From positions 47,929,033-47,993,032 of the forward strand of contig CM066987.1 of the NCBI GenBank assembly GCA_033977485.1: DNA of 64,000 bases. The letters run 5' to 3'. Below the pieces are notes generated by a model. It was given only the letters and a program-made list of their open reading frames with translations, was not told the DNA's origin and made no database searches. The position numbers and the translations under genes are program-made. Positions 20,042 to 31,751 of the stretch are shown piece by piece. Positions within the stretch are counted from its first letter, which is position 1; every line of letters starts with the position of its first letter. Source of the DNA: Hydrangea macrophylla. Taxonomy: Eukaryota > Streptophyta > Magnoliopsida > Cornales > Hydrangeaceae.

Positions 20042-21850
20042 TAAGTATCTTGATTAACCGAATTTATTAACTGAGTTGTTATATTATGTTCTCTATTTTT
20101 CCTTGTTGCTACTAATGATTTTGCAGGCAACTTGAAAAAAAATTGGATATTAATGCCTCGAGGTAACATCCTTCCTTCTCTCGCTTTACTTTACATGTCC
20201 ATGTGCTTAGTTTAGAACATTGGGGACAATGTTTAGTTTTAGTTGGGGGGGAGTGAGTCATTGCATGCCTCATATCTTTTTGTTGTACTTTAGTGTCATA
20301 TACCTGCTTAGCAACATGTGACTCAGTAAATTAAAATTGTTATTAATTTTTTTTAAATTTTTATTTTTTTTAAAGATAATAAAATGGTTCTTGTTTTTTC
20401 TCTCTTAGTTAATGTAGTTAGTTACGATACATTAGTGTTATTTTCTGTATGTTATTAGTATGTGATATACTATGGTAGTTTGTTTACTATCTTAGTTATA
20501 GTATGTTTTATGTCTTTTGATCTTCAAAAACTTTGAGCACGTTGTGACAACCTTGTACTTAGCTAAAATGGATTAGTAAGCATAGCTTAGGTGTCTTAAG
20601 AGACTGTAGTGGAGACTAATAACCCAAGTGAGCTTTTGTGCCATTCTTTGTTTTTGAGGGTTTTATAAAATTACTCTTACTTTTTGAAAAGCGTATTCAT
20701 TCGTTGAAAGTCTCATTTTTCTTCTTCATTTTGACTGATCACTAGAAGAGAACGTTCAGGATTTACCAAACTTTAGAGCTCTTGAATTTACTGAAATGAA
20801 TTATCCTATTAACTTAGAAGATGATTTAGGCCATCTTTTGACCATACACGCATAATACAGCCTTGGCCTACCTCTATGTTATTCCTTTACTTCACCTCTT
20901 GAGCTTATCATAATCGCCTTGTCTTCATAATCCTAAAGTCTATACCTAACTCCAAATTAGGAGTTCAAGCCTCAGTTCTTTATCTAGGAATGATTGGGAT
21001 GTGTTATCTTAACAAGAAGTTTGGTTCTGTGAATAAGGGAAAGTTGGCAAAGAAAAAAAAAATGAAAAAAAAAAAAGAAAAGAAAAAGAAAAGAAAATAA
21101 AAGAAAAAAAAAAAGCATGAAAAGAAAAAAAAAATGCCAATGGTTGTGACAAAAGAAAAAAAGGAATGAAAAGAAGAGTGTGAAAAAAATAAATAAAAGA
21201 AAAGAAGAAGAGAGAGATTGGAGATGTGGGAAGTTTGAAAAGTTATAGTAGACATTCCAATCACATCCTTTGACCCAATTGAATATCACGAGCCTCTTTC
21301 TTCTTTCACTTAATACCTCTTTTTCAAAGTCCTGATGATTTTAAGTAAATTGGATTTGAAGTTAAGATAATGAGAGAGTTATCCACGGTATCTCGCTCTT
21401 CTAGTGAAAAGTATCCTTTCATGAGACTTTGTGCACTATAAAATGTCCGTTTTTCTATTTAGATATGAGAAGCATTAGATTCCATTTACAATTACTCTTT
21501 ACAGCTTCCATATCATGAGTGATAATTATTACACCTAATTCAGAGTGATTTCATCTTAAGAGTGTAATCCCGGTGAGAGTTGAGTCAAAATGAACGTCTT
21601 GATAGTGTCTTAGGTTATGCAAGCTTTGAAATTAAAGTTTTGTATTTTGGTTGTCCATTCACACACACACTTGAAGATTAATAGGTATGGAACATTCTAA
21701 TGACTTTGATAGTAGATTAACTGTAATATGTGTGTTGCATGGCTATGGCATACTAGAGAGTTTCATGAGATTGTTGAGCTTAACTATATTGTTAATGAGA
21801 GGAAAATTCCTTGAAAACATTTAAATGAGAACCATTACCATAAACATGAA
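20042..21850 (+). other. Untranslated 3' region of the tRNA-Asp element, copy 2
   Basis: Repeats 14522-16330 with no difference that I noticed, including the A/G tract (21049-21225). No gene is supported. Confidence 0.7.
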
Positions 21851-21969
21851 TTTTGTGGGTAGATTCACTGCAAACCCTCACGAGACAACACTCGTCCACT
21901 AGGGGGAACCTAGGGGTTTAAAGGCTTGTTGCATATGCTAAATGCAATCGCGATTCCTGCGAAAGTGAG
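21851..21969 (+). ncRNA. Candidate folded RNA module, copy 2
   Basis: The same sequence as 16331-16449, shifted by 5520. See that entry for the hairpins and the match to 58811-58933. Confidence 0.4.
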
Positions 21970-22071
21970 TTAGGATTTTAATTTATTTTGTTTTCAATTT
22001 CTAGAGTTTAAATAAACACTGTTGTAGTTCGCTTCATTGCTAGGGACTAGCAACGAGCTAGTTGGGGGGTG

Positions 22072-23694
22072 TGATTCGTGGTGAAAAGTGCATATTTCTA
22101 GTGTATTACGTAGTATTTTATGCATACTTTATCCCCAAAGTCCCTACATTTAGGTACATTCTAATAACAATGTTCTTTTTATTGTTTTAATGCTAAACCA
22201 TATGTTTTTGCATTGTTTTATATGTATTAGGATGTAAATCAATGAAGTGGAGCTAAAGAAAGTGATTCTGGTGAAGAGACCAACAGAAGCAGCTGGGAAA
22301 ATGCCAATTTTGACAATGATGACTTCAGATTTGGAAGATTTTCCCAGAGACATGAAATGTAGATCTTTGAGTTACGGTCGCGTGGCCGCAAACGGGAGGT
22401 CAATCCGAGGTCCGAGTAAAAAGTTATGGCCATTCTACCATCGGTGCGCAGAGCTGTCAAAATCAGAGGAGTTCAAGCGATTGAAGAAGAGTTCAATCGA
22501 TCGAACCTTCGATCGATCGAACTGAGCTCGATCGATCGAACCTTTTATTCACCCAAAAGTTGCGTAAACTCTGTGGGAACCCTATATATACGTCGTTTTG
22601 ACGCCAGACGAAGGGAGGACGCTCCAGAACGCAGAAAACAGCAGTTTTGTGTAGTTTTAGGGTTAGATTAGGAGTAGATTAGGTTAGATTAATGTTCTTA
22701 TTCATCTTTTCCATTGTTATAGTGAAGATTCAAGTTGGTTTCATGTTATTTACAAGTTATAATCAGATTATATTCAGGTTTTCTCTTTCCTTTATCTTTA
22801 TTGCATTGTTTATTAGTTTATATGTTATGATTACATTAGTTTACTATTCCTGCACTAGTTTGATCATGTTTCCGTAGTTTAGACGTTGGAGATATGTGAT
22901 GAAATATTGATTCTTAGCCTCTGCCATGTATGATATAGAAACCTTGGGCTCGATCGATCGAAGACAGTTCGATCGATCGAACCAGGGACAGTCAAGCGAT
23001 CGAACACCTTTCGATCGATCGAAGGATGATGCAGTTCGATCGATCGAGAGCGCTTCGATCGATCGAACATGTTAATTCTTGAGATGATTCTTTTAAGTAT
23101 TCCATGACTTTCTGTTTTAGAAATCTGTCATCAAATTGTCCCAATAAGCTCAGTTTGTCACAACAGTTTTTAGAACTTAAAGCCTTAAGGCCTTTTCTTC
23201 AATGACTTTTGAAAACCACTTTGAATGCTAACACCATTTAGAGTGCAAGTAATTACCATTGTTTTAAACCGTCTTCCATGTATTTTAAATCACTTGTGAT
23301 GATGTAGTCCCGGTCATGAAAGGGCTATTGATTCTTTATCTTTAGAAAAATACGGAATACTGAAAAGGGATGTACTCCATAGAACGTTAATGAATTTGCT
23401 TGGTAGATGGTTAGGATCAATGTGGATTCACGTGTTTCCAACACCTTTAGTTTATTTATTTCATCAGTTATGTTTCTATATGCTTAGTTTATTATTTACT
23501 TTACTTTAATTAATTAGGATTCGTAGAACCTCCATTTCTATATTCTTATTTTCTTTTTCTTTAGGTTATAACTTAGTAGACATTCTTCCTATTTCTTCCC
23601 TGTGGGATCGACCTGGACTTCCAGTACTATATTACTTGCACGATCACCTACACTTGGGTGTTGCACAAGAGCGCACAACTTTTTAGTCGTGTCA
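22072..23694 (+). mobile_element. LTR 3 of the tRNA-Asp element
   Basis: 1623 bp, ending TAGTCGTGTCA at 23694 and followed at once by the duplication cagcg rather than by a PBS. It differs from LTR 1 by one base and from LTR 2 by one base, as far as I could see. Confidence 0.95.
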
Positions 23695-23699
23695 CAGCG
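23695..23699. other. Target-site duplication cagcg (right)
   Basis: Matches 11016-11020. Beyond it the gag of element B resumes on the minus strand. Confidence 0.92.
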
Positions 23700-24906
23700 C
23701 ATCATCTAAGAGATCCTGAATTGAGTGACGGAGCCTCTTACAGTTGTCAGTCTCATGGCCTTAGTCTTGGTGGTAATCACAATACTTGGATTCATTGTAC
23801 CCAGGAGGTGGGTGATTAGGAGGCTTACTGGGCTCCAAAGGTACAAGGTGGCCTTTTTGAACAAAGTGATTGAGAGCGGAGGATAAGCTCATGTCAAGTG
23901 GTGTGAAGACTCTTTGGTTTCCTTTTTTGTGCCTCTTACTACAGTCATTTTGGCTTGATGATGGGCTTAAGGCATTGACATCTAGGTTCTCTTGATCTTC
24001 ACCAAAGGTGTGGGGTCTCTTCTCCTTTTTCAGTGACCCATCTCCATTGATCTTGCCTTCACAGATAGCATCCTCGATTCTAGTCCCAACCTCAAACAAC
24101 TCTTCAAATGTTGAGATGGACTGGTAGAATAGTTTTTCATGGTATACTGGTTGCAGGTTCTTGACCAGCATACGTACTTGCTCTTTCTCAACAGGCCTGT
24201 GGATCATTTGGGCTACTTTATTCCTCCATCTGCTCAAGAATGCAGCGAAGGACTCATTAAAATTTTGCTTGGTAGTTTCCAGATCTCGGATGATGACATC
24301 AAGCTTTTGGTTGTAGGAGTAGTGATCAATGAAAGTTCTAGCAACATCTTCCCAAACTCGGGTCTTGGAAGTTTCAAGGGTTAGGAACCAGGATAGTGCG
24401 GCTTTCTGGAGGGTTTGAGGGAACAACATAGCTATGTGCTCATGGGTGCAGCCCATTGACTGGAAAATGCTCATACAAAACTTCACGTGGCTCTTCAGAT
24501 TTCCAGTTCCGTCAAAACGGTCGATTTCTGGCATCTTGAAGTTCTCGGGTAGCCTCACCTCGTTGGGCTCAAACAATCCTTCCAGGTCTAATATGTAATC
24601 GTCGACTCCCTTACTTTTCCTTAGTATGTTATCAAGCTTGTCGACCTTGTCCATTTTCTCTTAGAGCTTTTTATCATATACAGGGGGCGGGACCCCTTGA
24701 AACTATTCTTTTTCCCCATTGTTCTCGGGAGGCAGTCCAATTCCAGGCGGTGGTGGTGGCATGAACCCTTGTGGTGGTGGGAACCCAGGTGGGTACTGTG
24801 GCTGCTGTTGTCGGAACTCTTCCATAAATTTCAGAACTTGAGTCAGCCGATCTGACTGTTGATTGATTAATTCAGTGACCTTGGCTTCCAAAGTTTCCTG
24901 ATTCAT
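23700..24906 (-). pseudogene. gag of element B (broken)
   Basis: The minus-strand frame begins MNQETLEAKV and gives a Gag polyprotein fragment. A Gln/Pro-rich N-terminus (GFPPPQGFMPPPPP) is followed by a retrotransposon-gag core with FDGTGNLKSHV, W-x-D-V and LSRWRNK-type motifs. A C-terminal zinc-binding-like box follows (C-D-Y-H, then G-H-E-T-D-N-C). Three in-frame stops break it: TAG at 24705-24703, TAA at 24663-24661, and TAA at 23763-23761 inside the zinc box. The frame is otherwise continuous and runs across the tRNA-Asp insertion into 11015-10956. Gag would have formed the virus-like particle. An alternative start lies 15 codons upstream (24951). Confidence that this is gag is high, and it is certainly non-functional. 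Confidence 0.88.
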
Positions 24907-24951
24907 GTTGAATTTTCTCGGTGGACTGATTCTAACCAAATGACTGTTCAA

Positions 24952-25254
24952 ACTTCTGACCCAGGATGGGGATCTCAGTGGCTGACTATAATGACCTATA
25001 GATTCCAGAGGAGTGTATCAGTTTCTGATAGTGATGACTGGAGAGACAATGAAAGTGATGTTAAGGAAGATAGACTGACTTATGTACAGACTGACTGAGA
25101 TAGTGTGCGCAGACTGATGAGAATGGTGCATGCACATGAGACAAGCATGCGGATGCAAGCCCTAATCTATATGATGCTCCTATTTCTAACAGATAGCAGT
25201 TAAACAAATAAGGTCCTAGCCATACAGAGTATGCTAACCTTACTTTCCAGTATG
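24952..25254 (-). other. Leader of element B next to gag
   Basis: About 300 bp between the leader repeat array and gag. I see no gene or clear signal in it. Confidence 0.5.
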
Positions 25255-25925
25255 ATCACCAAGGGATAACAGGGATTTCAGGGATACTTCGGGAATTTTG
25301 GACAGAGTTTCTGGGAGAAACAGGGATTTGGAAGATTCGGGGAAATTTCTAGAAGTCATTTGAGTTTCTAGGAGAAATAGGGATTTCTGGTTGATTTGGA
25401 CTGAACGTTTAGGAGAAATTGGGAAATCAGAATTTCTGGGAGAAATTGGTACATCTAGGCATTTTTGGGAAGTTTGGATGGAGTTGCTGGAATTTTTGGG
25501 AAATCTTGGAGATTTGGATAGAGCTTATGGGAAAACATGAAAATTTGGGTAAGTTGGATAGAGCTTCTGGGAGAAACAAGTATACCGGAGTTTTTGGGAG
25601 AAATTGAGATTTCTGGCTAATCTGAGAGATTTGGACAGAGCTTCTGGGAAAACAGGTATAACTGGGTAAGTCGGACAGGGTTTCTGGGAGAAACGGGTTA
25701 GTATGGTTATATCTGGGATATCTGGACAGAGTTTCTGGGAAAACAGGTATAACTGGGTAAGTCGGACAGAGTTTCTGGGAGAAACAAGTATATCGGAGTT
25801 TCTAAGAAAAATTGAGGTTTCTGGGTATTCTGGGGGAAGCAAGAATATCTGGGGGGGACATAAGTATATCGGAGTTTTTGGAAGAAATTGAGACTTCTGG
25901 GTAATCTGGGGAGAAATAGGGATAT
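25255..25925. repeat. Leader repeat array of element B
   Basis: About 13 imperfect copies of GTTTCTGGGAGAAAC or close variants (25308, 25363, 25431, 25566, 25590, 25638, 25680, 25731, 25769, 25796, 25869, 25903 among them) are mixed with GGATTTGGACAGAG and AGGTATAACTGGGTAAGTC. The core is itself an inverted repeat (TTTCT-GGG-AGAAA). It is irregular, with steps of 25-65 bp, and lies in the transcribed leader on the minus strand. Confidence 0.8.
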
Positions 25926-26540
25926 ACGATGGGAATAGGTGATGATGGTGATCATACTGTCTAGCAAGTTTTCATACTCCTATATCTCAGGACCAACAAA
26001 CAAGGTTTGCGGTGTATATCTTTGTGAGCATACAACAGACATCCTTATCATGGTGCCTAGGCAAGTCAACTCAATATGATCACATGTGAGTGATTGCCTT
26101 GGGAATCATAAGAAAGAGGTTCTATTCTATGCCACATAAGCGTCTACACCGCGCATGTAATCCCGCCAGGGCATACAGCAGTTATATCACATTGTCCTAT
26201 CTGAAAAGATAAATGAACAGTCCTATGAAAGGTTCTACAGGAATCTATATCCAAAAGCTGGGTTTAGTCAAAGAGGGTCCGTTAACAAGAGTTCCAATAT
26301 ACCGTCGGGGAGACAGTACGGAGGTTTTTACTCTTTTTGATATACCTTGGAAGGTACAGTATCAACGGTGACTTGTGCCCTGGCATAGCAAGACCTGAAC
26401 AATGTCAGCGCCGCGTTTCATACACAGTCGGAGGGGAAATGCAGAAGTGCAATGCGGTAAACCAAACACAGTAAAAAGATGATTTTAAGGATGCTTCTTA
26501 TGAGTCAAACCTCTGCATTATTTTGTTTTAAAATAAAAAG
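25926..26540 (-). other. Leader of element B next to the PBS
   Basis: About 600 bp with no gene. It includes a pair of GATATACC / GGAAGGTACAG-like segments near 26300-26360. A short plus-strand frame across the PBS at 26479-26700 has no support. Confidence 0.5.
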
Positions 26541-26558
26541 TCCCCAGTGGAGTCGCCA
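26541..26558 (-). other. Primer-binding site (tRNA-Arg) of element B
   Basis: On the minus strand TGGCGACTCCACTGGGGA lies three bases after the LTR end at 26562. It is the complement of the 3' end of plant tRNA-Arg(ACG), with one base differing from the form I remember. This fixes the orientation of element B and the identity of 26562-29818 as its 5' LTR. Confidence 0.85.
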
Positions 26559-28928
26559 GATTGTGGACACCGGCGTTCCCACTCTTTTTGTTTTGAAACT
26601 TGTTTTGAAAAGGAATTTGATTTGGATCAAAGAAAAGAAAAGGTTTGTTGAAAACAGATACAGAGTCGCCACTTGGTCTTTAAGGAACCAAGAAACCTAA
26701 TTTTGACTCACCCAAGCGGATAAGGGCACTGGCCCTTCATAACCAAAGAACTTGGTTCGGGGTTTTGGTACGAGAGAGGAAGGAGCCTTTGTCACGACTA
26801 AAACACCCTCAACTTGCCCCGTCTTTCGACGGACCTCAATTAGCATCCAAATAATCATCTTATACTATGTTTGGTTCGAAAAATAATACTATGATAGTAT
26901 ATTACATCACATAAGAAAATTTGAAAAGGAAGATCTAAAGATAAGATATCATTCATAAAATCTAAGTCAAATATCATACAATGTAAAGTGAAAGATCACA
27001 CAAATAAACCTAGGAAAAAATCGTCTAATCATGTATCGAATGATCGAGACTTCCTAATCTGAAGAGGGACATGAATTGTTATTGAAACAAATAAACAAAG
27101 AATCAAAGTATGCTTAGTAAGCTAGAATGATGCATGTTAATTTTGAGAAAAGAAGATTTCTCAATCCCCGGGACGGATGAGAAAGGATGATTAGATCGAG
27201 GGGAAGCATGAACGTGTGATCATGGTCATTCCTTATAATCTTCTTAGATTAAGAGTTACAAAAACCCCAAATCTTGCATGAATGCAATGCATGTATCTAG
27301 AATGTGCCAAGGTTGTAGGGTGTTTTGGTGTTCATGGATTCCTAGAATGACTTAGAAGTCTAAAAGGTGTATGAATGAATGAATGGAATCAACATGGGAT
27401 GTGTACAAATGTAGTATGAACTACTTCCTAAGATATGAACTAATTTGGAATGCATATAAGCATCAAATCAAAGAAAGAAAGTTAAAATGTGTTTGCTGTG
27501 AATAGTTGACAGAACAGTAACATGATCTTTTGGAAATTGAAAAGAGGGGTTAGGAATGTTTTCAATGCAAGATTTTTTATGGAGATCTTCCTTATTGTGT
27601 CTAGAACACAAACCAAAAATCCAATCTTTAATAACTATCACATATTTAGAGAAATCATATAAACAATAGAGGTCACTCAGAAACAGAGTCCATAATGTCG
27701 ACTGAAATGTTGAAAAATCATAGAAAATGAAAATGAATGATCTAGAGGCCCATTTTATACAGAACGTTTCCTAAGACATTGAAGTTGAAGGGAAAAATAA
27801 GTTAGGACCACCGTTTTTGGAAAAGGTTTCTAAAAAAGAGGTCGGAATTGGACCTAGCTGCTGTGACAGCAAAAAACAGAATGTCTGGAAGGAATGTTTG
27901 GGTCCAAATGGACCATTTCCATGCACTTCCAAGTCAAACCAAAAATCATGGGTATTCTCCAATGAGTTAGGAAGACTTTTCAAGTGGTATTGCATCCATA
28001 CATTGAGTATTGAGTTCTAGAGAAATCTTTGAACTCAGATCACTCATTGTTTTGACTCACTGTTTTGAAGATTTTGGGAAAAACCTTGAGTTTTCTTTCT
28101 TGAAATCAAAATGAGAGGGATTGAGAGGGGTTTTGAAATAGAGGTTTTGAAAGTATATTTTCAACATCAAATAGAGATTATAACCTCTTGGAATATCAAC
28201 ATCAAACTCATCATGAAGAACCCCCAATATTATTGGAGAGATTCATTTTTATTTGAACATAACTTCAAGGATACCTTGGAGGTATTGAAGTTATAATCAT
28301 CATCTATCAAACATGTTTTTGAGGTCAAGAGCTACTATCCATAAGGATTCACTCACCTCAAACTTCATGTCATCATCTAGATGATGATAAACTAGTAAGT
28401 AAATAAAGAAAATAAAAAAGAAATGAGATTAAGAAGAGATGAACATAATATGAACAAGCAAGTAAATAACAATCAATAGATGATAATCAATATGATTTTG
28501 GACTTGTAGCTTGGTGTTTCACTCATAGATTTTGACATTTAGACATGGAAGTAGCTTCCTAACTCAAGAATGCTCAAGAATGGTGATCGGGGGTGTTTGG
28601 AATGTGAAGTATAAGAGAGGTAATGGAAGAACACAAGATTAAAACTCACTTTCTATAGCAAAATAGTAGGAGGAAGCTCCTTTTATTCTCTTCTAAACCT
28701 ATCTCTATCTCTCTTCTTCTCTACAACTTTTCAAGCTTTTGCACTTGGCCCCCCTAAAATGAAGAGCAATGGGGGGTTTAAATAGGCCAATTTGGGGTGG
28801 TTTTGGGATTTTAGAAGTGTTCCCATTGGTCCCAAACATCTGAAAACATAAAACTATGTCGTTTTGGTTTCTAATATATCAAATTGGACCCCCAAAATAA
28901 ATTACAAAAATACACTATTCTGGGGGAG

Positions 28929-28945
28929 AGTGCCGTGGCGGCACT
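28929..28945 (-). repeat. Single GC palindrome in the 5' LTR of element B
   Basis: AGTGCCGTGGCGGCACT is one unit of the palindrome found three times in LTR A, with one central change. It occupies the same place in the LTR. Confidence 0.8.
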
Positions 28946-29463
28946 GCTCCTCCTTCGTCCAGATATTACTATTTAGGCCCCCTGAAGTTTTGGTATTCGC
29001 GAAAAGGCCCTATTTCGTCCAAAATTCACAGAAAATGCGTATGAACTCCAAATTGAGGTTGTGATATACCGTTGGAAAGGTAATGGAGTCTAATTTTCAT
29101 AAAAAAAGTTTGGGGATAGGTCACATTGAAAAGTTTTGCGGTATTTGCGATGAAAGCCGATATGATCGCCATTATCGCCTTCGGAAATTCATAATAGACT
29201 CGTTTTAAATCCGGGAATTATGTGCGACATACCGTTGGAAAGCTATTGACCTCTAGTATCCATGAAAAATATTTGAAAATTGTCATGGTTCCCCAGTTTT
29301 AAAGTCAAATTCTGGTCAAACTGGTCAAACCTGGGATTCCCATGAAGTTCTGGTAACCTCTGGGAGCTCCCAAGAGTTGACGTTTTCGCTCGATTTTCTT
29401 TGAAAACTTATTTTAATACTTTTCTCATGATCTAGAATGATTCCGGTGAATTCGGATGATTTT

Positions 29464-29528
29464 GGTCAAACTTGGTCAAACTTGGTCAAACTTTGGTCAA
29501 ACCTAGTAACCTTGGTCAAACCGGTCAA
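29464..29528 (-). promoter_or_regulatory. W-box array in the 5' LTR of element B
   Basis: GGTCAA starts at 29464, 29474, 29484, 29495, 29514 and 29523. A sixth expected site near 29504 has decayed (CTAGTAAC). The 10-11 bp phase is still visible. Confidence 0.65.
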
Positions 29529-29818
29529 CAGTGACTTTCTGGAAACTTCCGGGACTTCGGGGGGTCTCTGGGAGCTGACGATTTCATCCGATTTTCTTAA
29601 AAACTCATTTTATCACTTTTCTTATGACGTAGCATGTTTTCAAAACTTTGGGACCAAATCTGGGAGCTTTTGGGCTTTCAGGGGCATTTTGGTCATTCTG
29701 AGCATTCTGAGAAATAGAACCAACTTCCAGGAGTCCTTTTGAGTCCTTTTTCGATCATTGTGAACCACCAAGCTATGGGTCTCCTAAATCTGATAGCCGA
29801 CAAAATGGGGTGTCTACA

Positions 29819-31218
29819 CCCGCGTGCGCGATCTCCCTGTATTCTGGCATTGGAAAAGTTTTATAAAAGAAAAGGAAAATTGGGCATATCGCGCGAGCGA
29901 CCCCTCACGCGAGGGTCCCGCCCGCGCGACTTTTGACAGTTTCTGGTTTTTGCTTGTTTTATGTTAAGGAACTATTTGGGTGATGTTTTATGGACTTTTA
30001 AAGCTCTTTTTGGGAAATTTACGAAAATAGAAACCTATTTGGTTATGTTTGGACGATTGAAATAATATATTACGACTTAACAATCCCCGCACGTACGTTG
30101 TTCCTATAATTCAGAATTTTAGTTTTGTTTGAGGTTTCATGACATACATATGGAGTCAGTTGTACATGCATGGTATGTGGTAATCAGAGTGGAAAAGAGT
30201 CTGTTGTTGAGATTGTGTTGTTGAAACTCCCTGATAATTGTGTACCAAAGTGTGACGTGTTGAGATTACGGTGAGAGTATCTTTGTAGTGCGATGGTGGC
30301 AAAACTGGACACTCCCTGACGCCCATGGTAGCGTTAAAGTGTGTAATGCCGAACTTGGACATTCCCTGGTACCCATGGTAGTGCTAAAGTGTGGCCTACA
30401 GACACTCCCTGGTACCCGAGTCTGGATACTGTGTGATGTATTTGCGAGGCGAATTAGGTACTAAAGTGTGAGGCATTGGACACTCCCTGGTACCCCGGAC
30501 CAAAGTGTGAGGCAAACTGGACATTCCCTGGCACCTCTGTGCTAAAGTATGGCTATCGGAGTATTACAAGGATACTGGTGTGAGATAGTGGGTCGTTGTG
30601 TTTGTCGAGAGAAAAGAGTCGGTAAGATGAGATGGTGCACTGTTTTTCATACACGGTCACATATATGTGAGTTAAAGGTTTCAAATGATATTGTGGTTGT
30701 TTTCTAAAAATGAACTCCTTACTTTCTTGTAAACTTGTTGAATTAAATGGGAATTAGAAAATGGTAAATGGGTATGTGTTACATTCAAAGTTATGTTTTT
30801 AATACTCACCAGCTTCTTGAAGCTGACGACGTCGATGCGCCCTAGACATTCGTGTTCTGGCTTTTTAGGTTATGACTATGTTGGGCCCTATGATTACGCT
30901 AACTGAGAACGGTTGCTTTGGAAGATAGAACTGTTATCAATGTCCTATGTTTTAAGTTATAAACTATTTTGTAATAAGGATGAGTGTAATAAACGATAGA
31001 TATTGTTTTGTTTTAAGGCGGCTTGTGCCTTAGTTAACCCCGTATTGTAATATGTAATAAGTTAGAAAAATATTTGTAGGCCTTGATTGCTCTGCTCTGA
31101 TTATTATGTCTTTATTGTTGACGTTTGGGACGAAATCGATCCTTCAAACTGTCACGACCTACGGGTCCATAAAGGAAATTAAACGCTTTCCTTATTTATG
31201 CTACGTCAGGGCGTGACA
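29819..31218 (+). mobile_element. Distal part of a Tekay/Del-like LTR
   Basis: It ends GGGCGTGACA, the usual end of Tekay/Del Gypsy LTRs. Its start (TGTCACGCCC expected) is missing, cut where element B begins. It contains CpG-rich tracts (29821-29832, 29890-29932) and about five diverged copies of GGACACTCCCTGGTACCC...AAAGTGTG at 30300-30550. No PBS follows 31218, so it is a 3' or solo LTR. The lineage call rests on the end sequence and this repeat, so it is moderate. Confidence 0.55.
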
Positions 31219-31364
31219 ATGATGGACCTGAGCTACCCGAGGAGGATTTGATGGAGGAGGAGGATATGATAGATGATGATGACATGGATGAGGACGATGT
31301 TTTGTCCGAGATTGCACAAGAGGATGAGGCTTCTATCTATGGACCTAACGTAAACAACTTTTGA
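31218..31364 (+). pseudogene. Acidic coding remnant cut by an LTR
   Basis: From the LTR boundary to a TGA at 31362-31364 one frame stays open for 48 codons and reads as a very acidic C-terminal tail (runs of E and D, then IYGPNVNNF). There is no start codon. It is not recognised as a family. It may be the last exon of a host or transposon gene whose front was displaced by the LTR at 29819-31218. Confidence 0.4.
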
Positions 31365-31586
31365 GTCCAGTGCCTATAGGACTTAGACTTTTGATTTTGA
31401 CTTCAGGACATGTTGTCCACTTACTTTTAATGCTTACATGGACAGCTATTGACCATAGCATTTTGTCTAGGCAGCCACCAGTTGTGGTCTTGTTTATATC
31501 TTCTACTAGATCTTATATAGGATCATGTACTATGCGGTACACAGATGATTTGTTGTGTACTCCACTATACATCTTTTGGATATATA

Positions 31587-31606
31587 TGTGTGTGTGTGTG
31601 TGTGTG
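31587..31606. repeat. (TG)10 microsatellite
   Basis: A perfect TG dinucleotide run in an otherwise unremarkable AT-rich stretch, 31365-31751, where I see no gene. Confidence 0.95.
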
Positions 31607-31751
31607 GCAGACCGTTTCTTTGGATTATTTCTGTTGTCATCACATTATTTATTTTATGTTGTGATTAAGATTCGTGCTATGCTTCGTTGTATTATTTATG
31701 ATTGTTTCCTAAAGAAAATTGTCAGGTAATCGTTAGATCTTTCAAGCGTGA

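Larger units (their letters stand above)
11021..23694 (+). mobile_element. Tandem three-LTR, tRNA-Asp-primed non-autonomous retrotransposon
   Basis: The order is LTR (11021-12643), internal (12644-16551), LTR (16552-18174), internal (18175-22071), LTR (22072-23694), with one 5-bp duplication around the whole. The three LTRs are all 1623 bp with one or two mismatches noticed between any two. The internal regions differ in length by 11 bp, all of it in one poly(A) run. Each has a PBS matching tRNA-Asp, one gag-like reading frame and a polypurine tract, but no pol. The tandem form is best explained by unequal recombination between the LTRs of one original insertion. It is a young insertion, inside gag of element B. 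Confidence 0.9.
3936..29818 (-). mobile_element. Element B: gag-only Gypsy-type retrotransposon, nested
   Basis: On the minus strand the parts run: 5' LTR (29818-26562), PBS for tRNA-Arg (26558-26541), repeat-rich leader, gag (24906-23700, resuming at 11015), repeat-rich 3' region (to 5919), polypurine tract (5932-5919), and 3' LTR (5918-3936, cut). Without the inserted 11021-23694 element and one target-site copy, the internal region is about 8 kb. No protease, reverse transcriptase, RNase H or integrase motif is visible after gag. This fits non-autonomous gag-only (TR-GAG) elements. The tRNA-Arg primer and the satellite-like 3' region point to the Tat/Ogre branch, which is an inference. Element A interrupts the 3' LTR. 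Confidence 0.8.
26562..29818 (-). mobile_element. 5' LTR of element B (3257 bp)
   Basis: On the minus strand it runs from TGTAGACACC (29818) to GGTGTCCACA (26562). It has the same layout as LTR A: W-box array (29528-29464), GC palindrome (28945-28929), then TATA-like TATTTAAA (about 28784). Two copies of TACCGTTGGAAAG (near 29067 and 29231) form an internal diverged duplication that is also present in the other LTRs. Confidence 0.9.

Noticed and set aside
11021..23694. Second unit as a plain assembly duplication
   Set aside because: The units differ in poly(A) length and at two LTR sites, and the outer target duplication is exact. I lean to a real tandem, though reads are needed to be sure.
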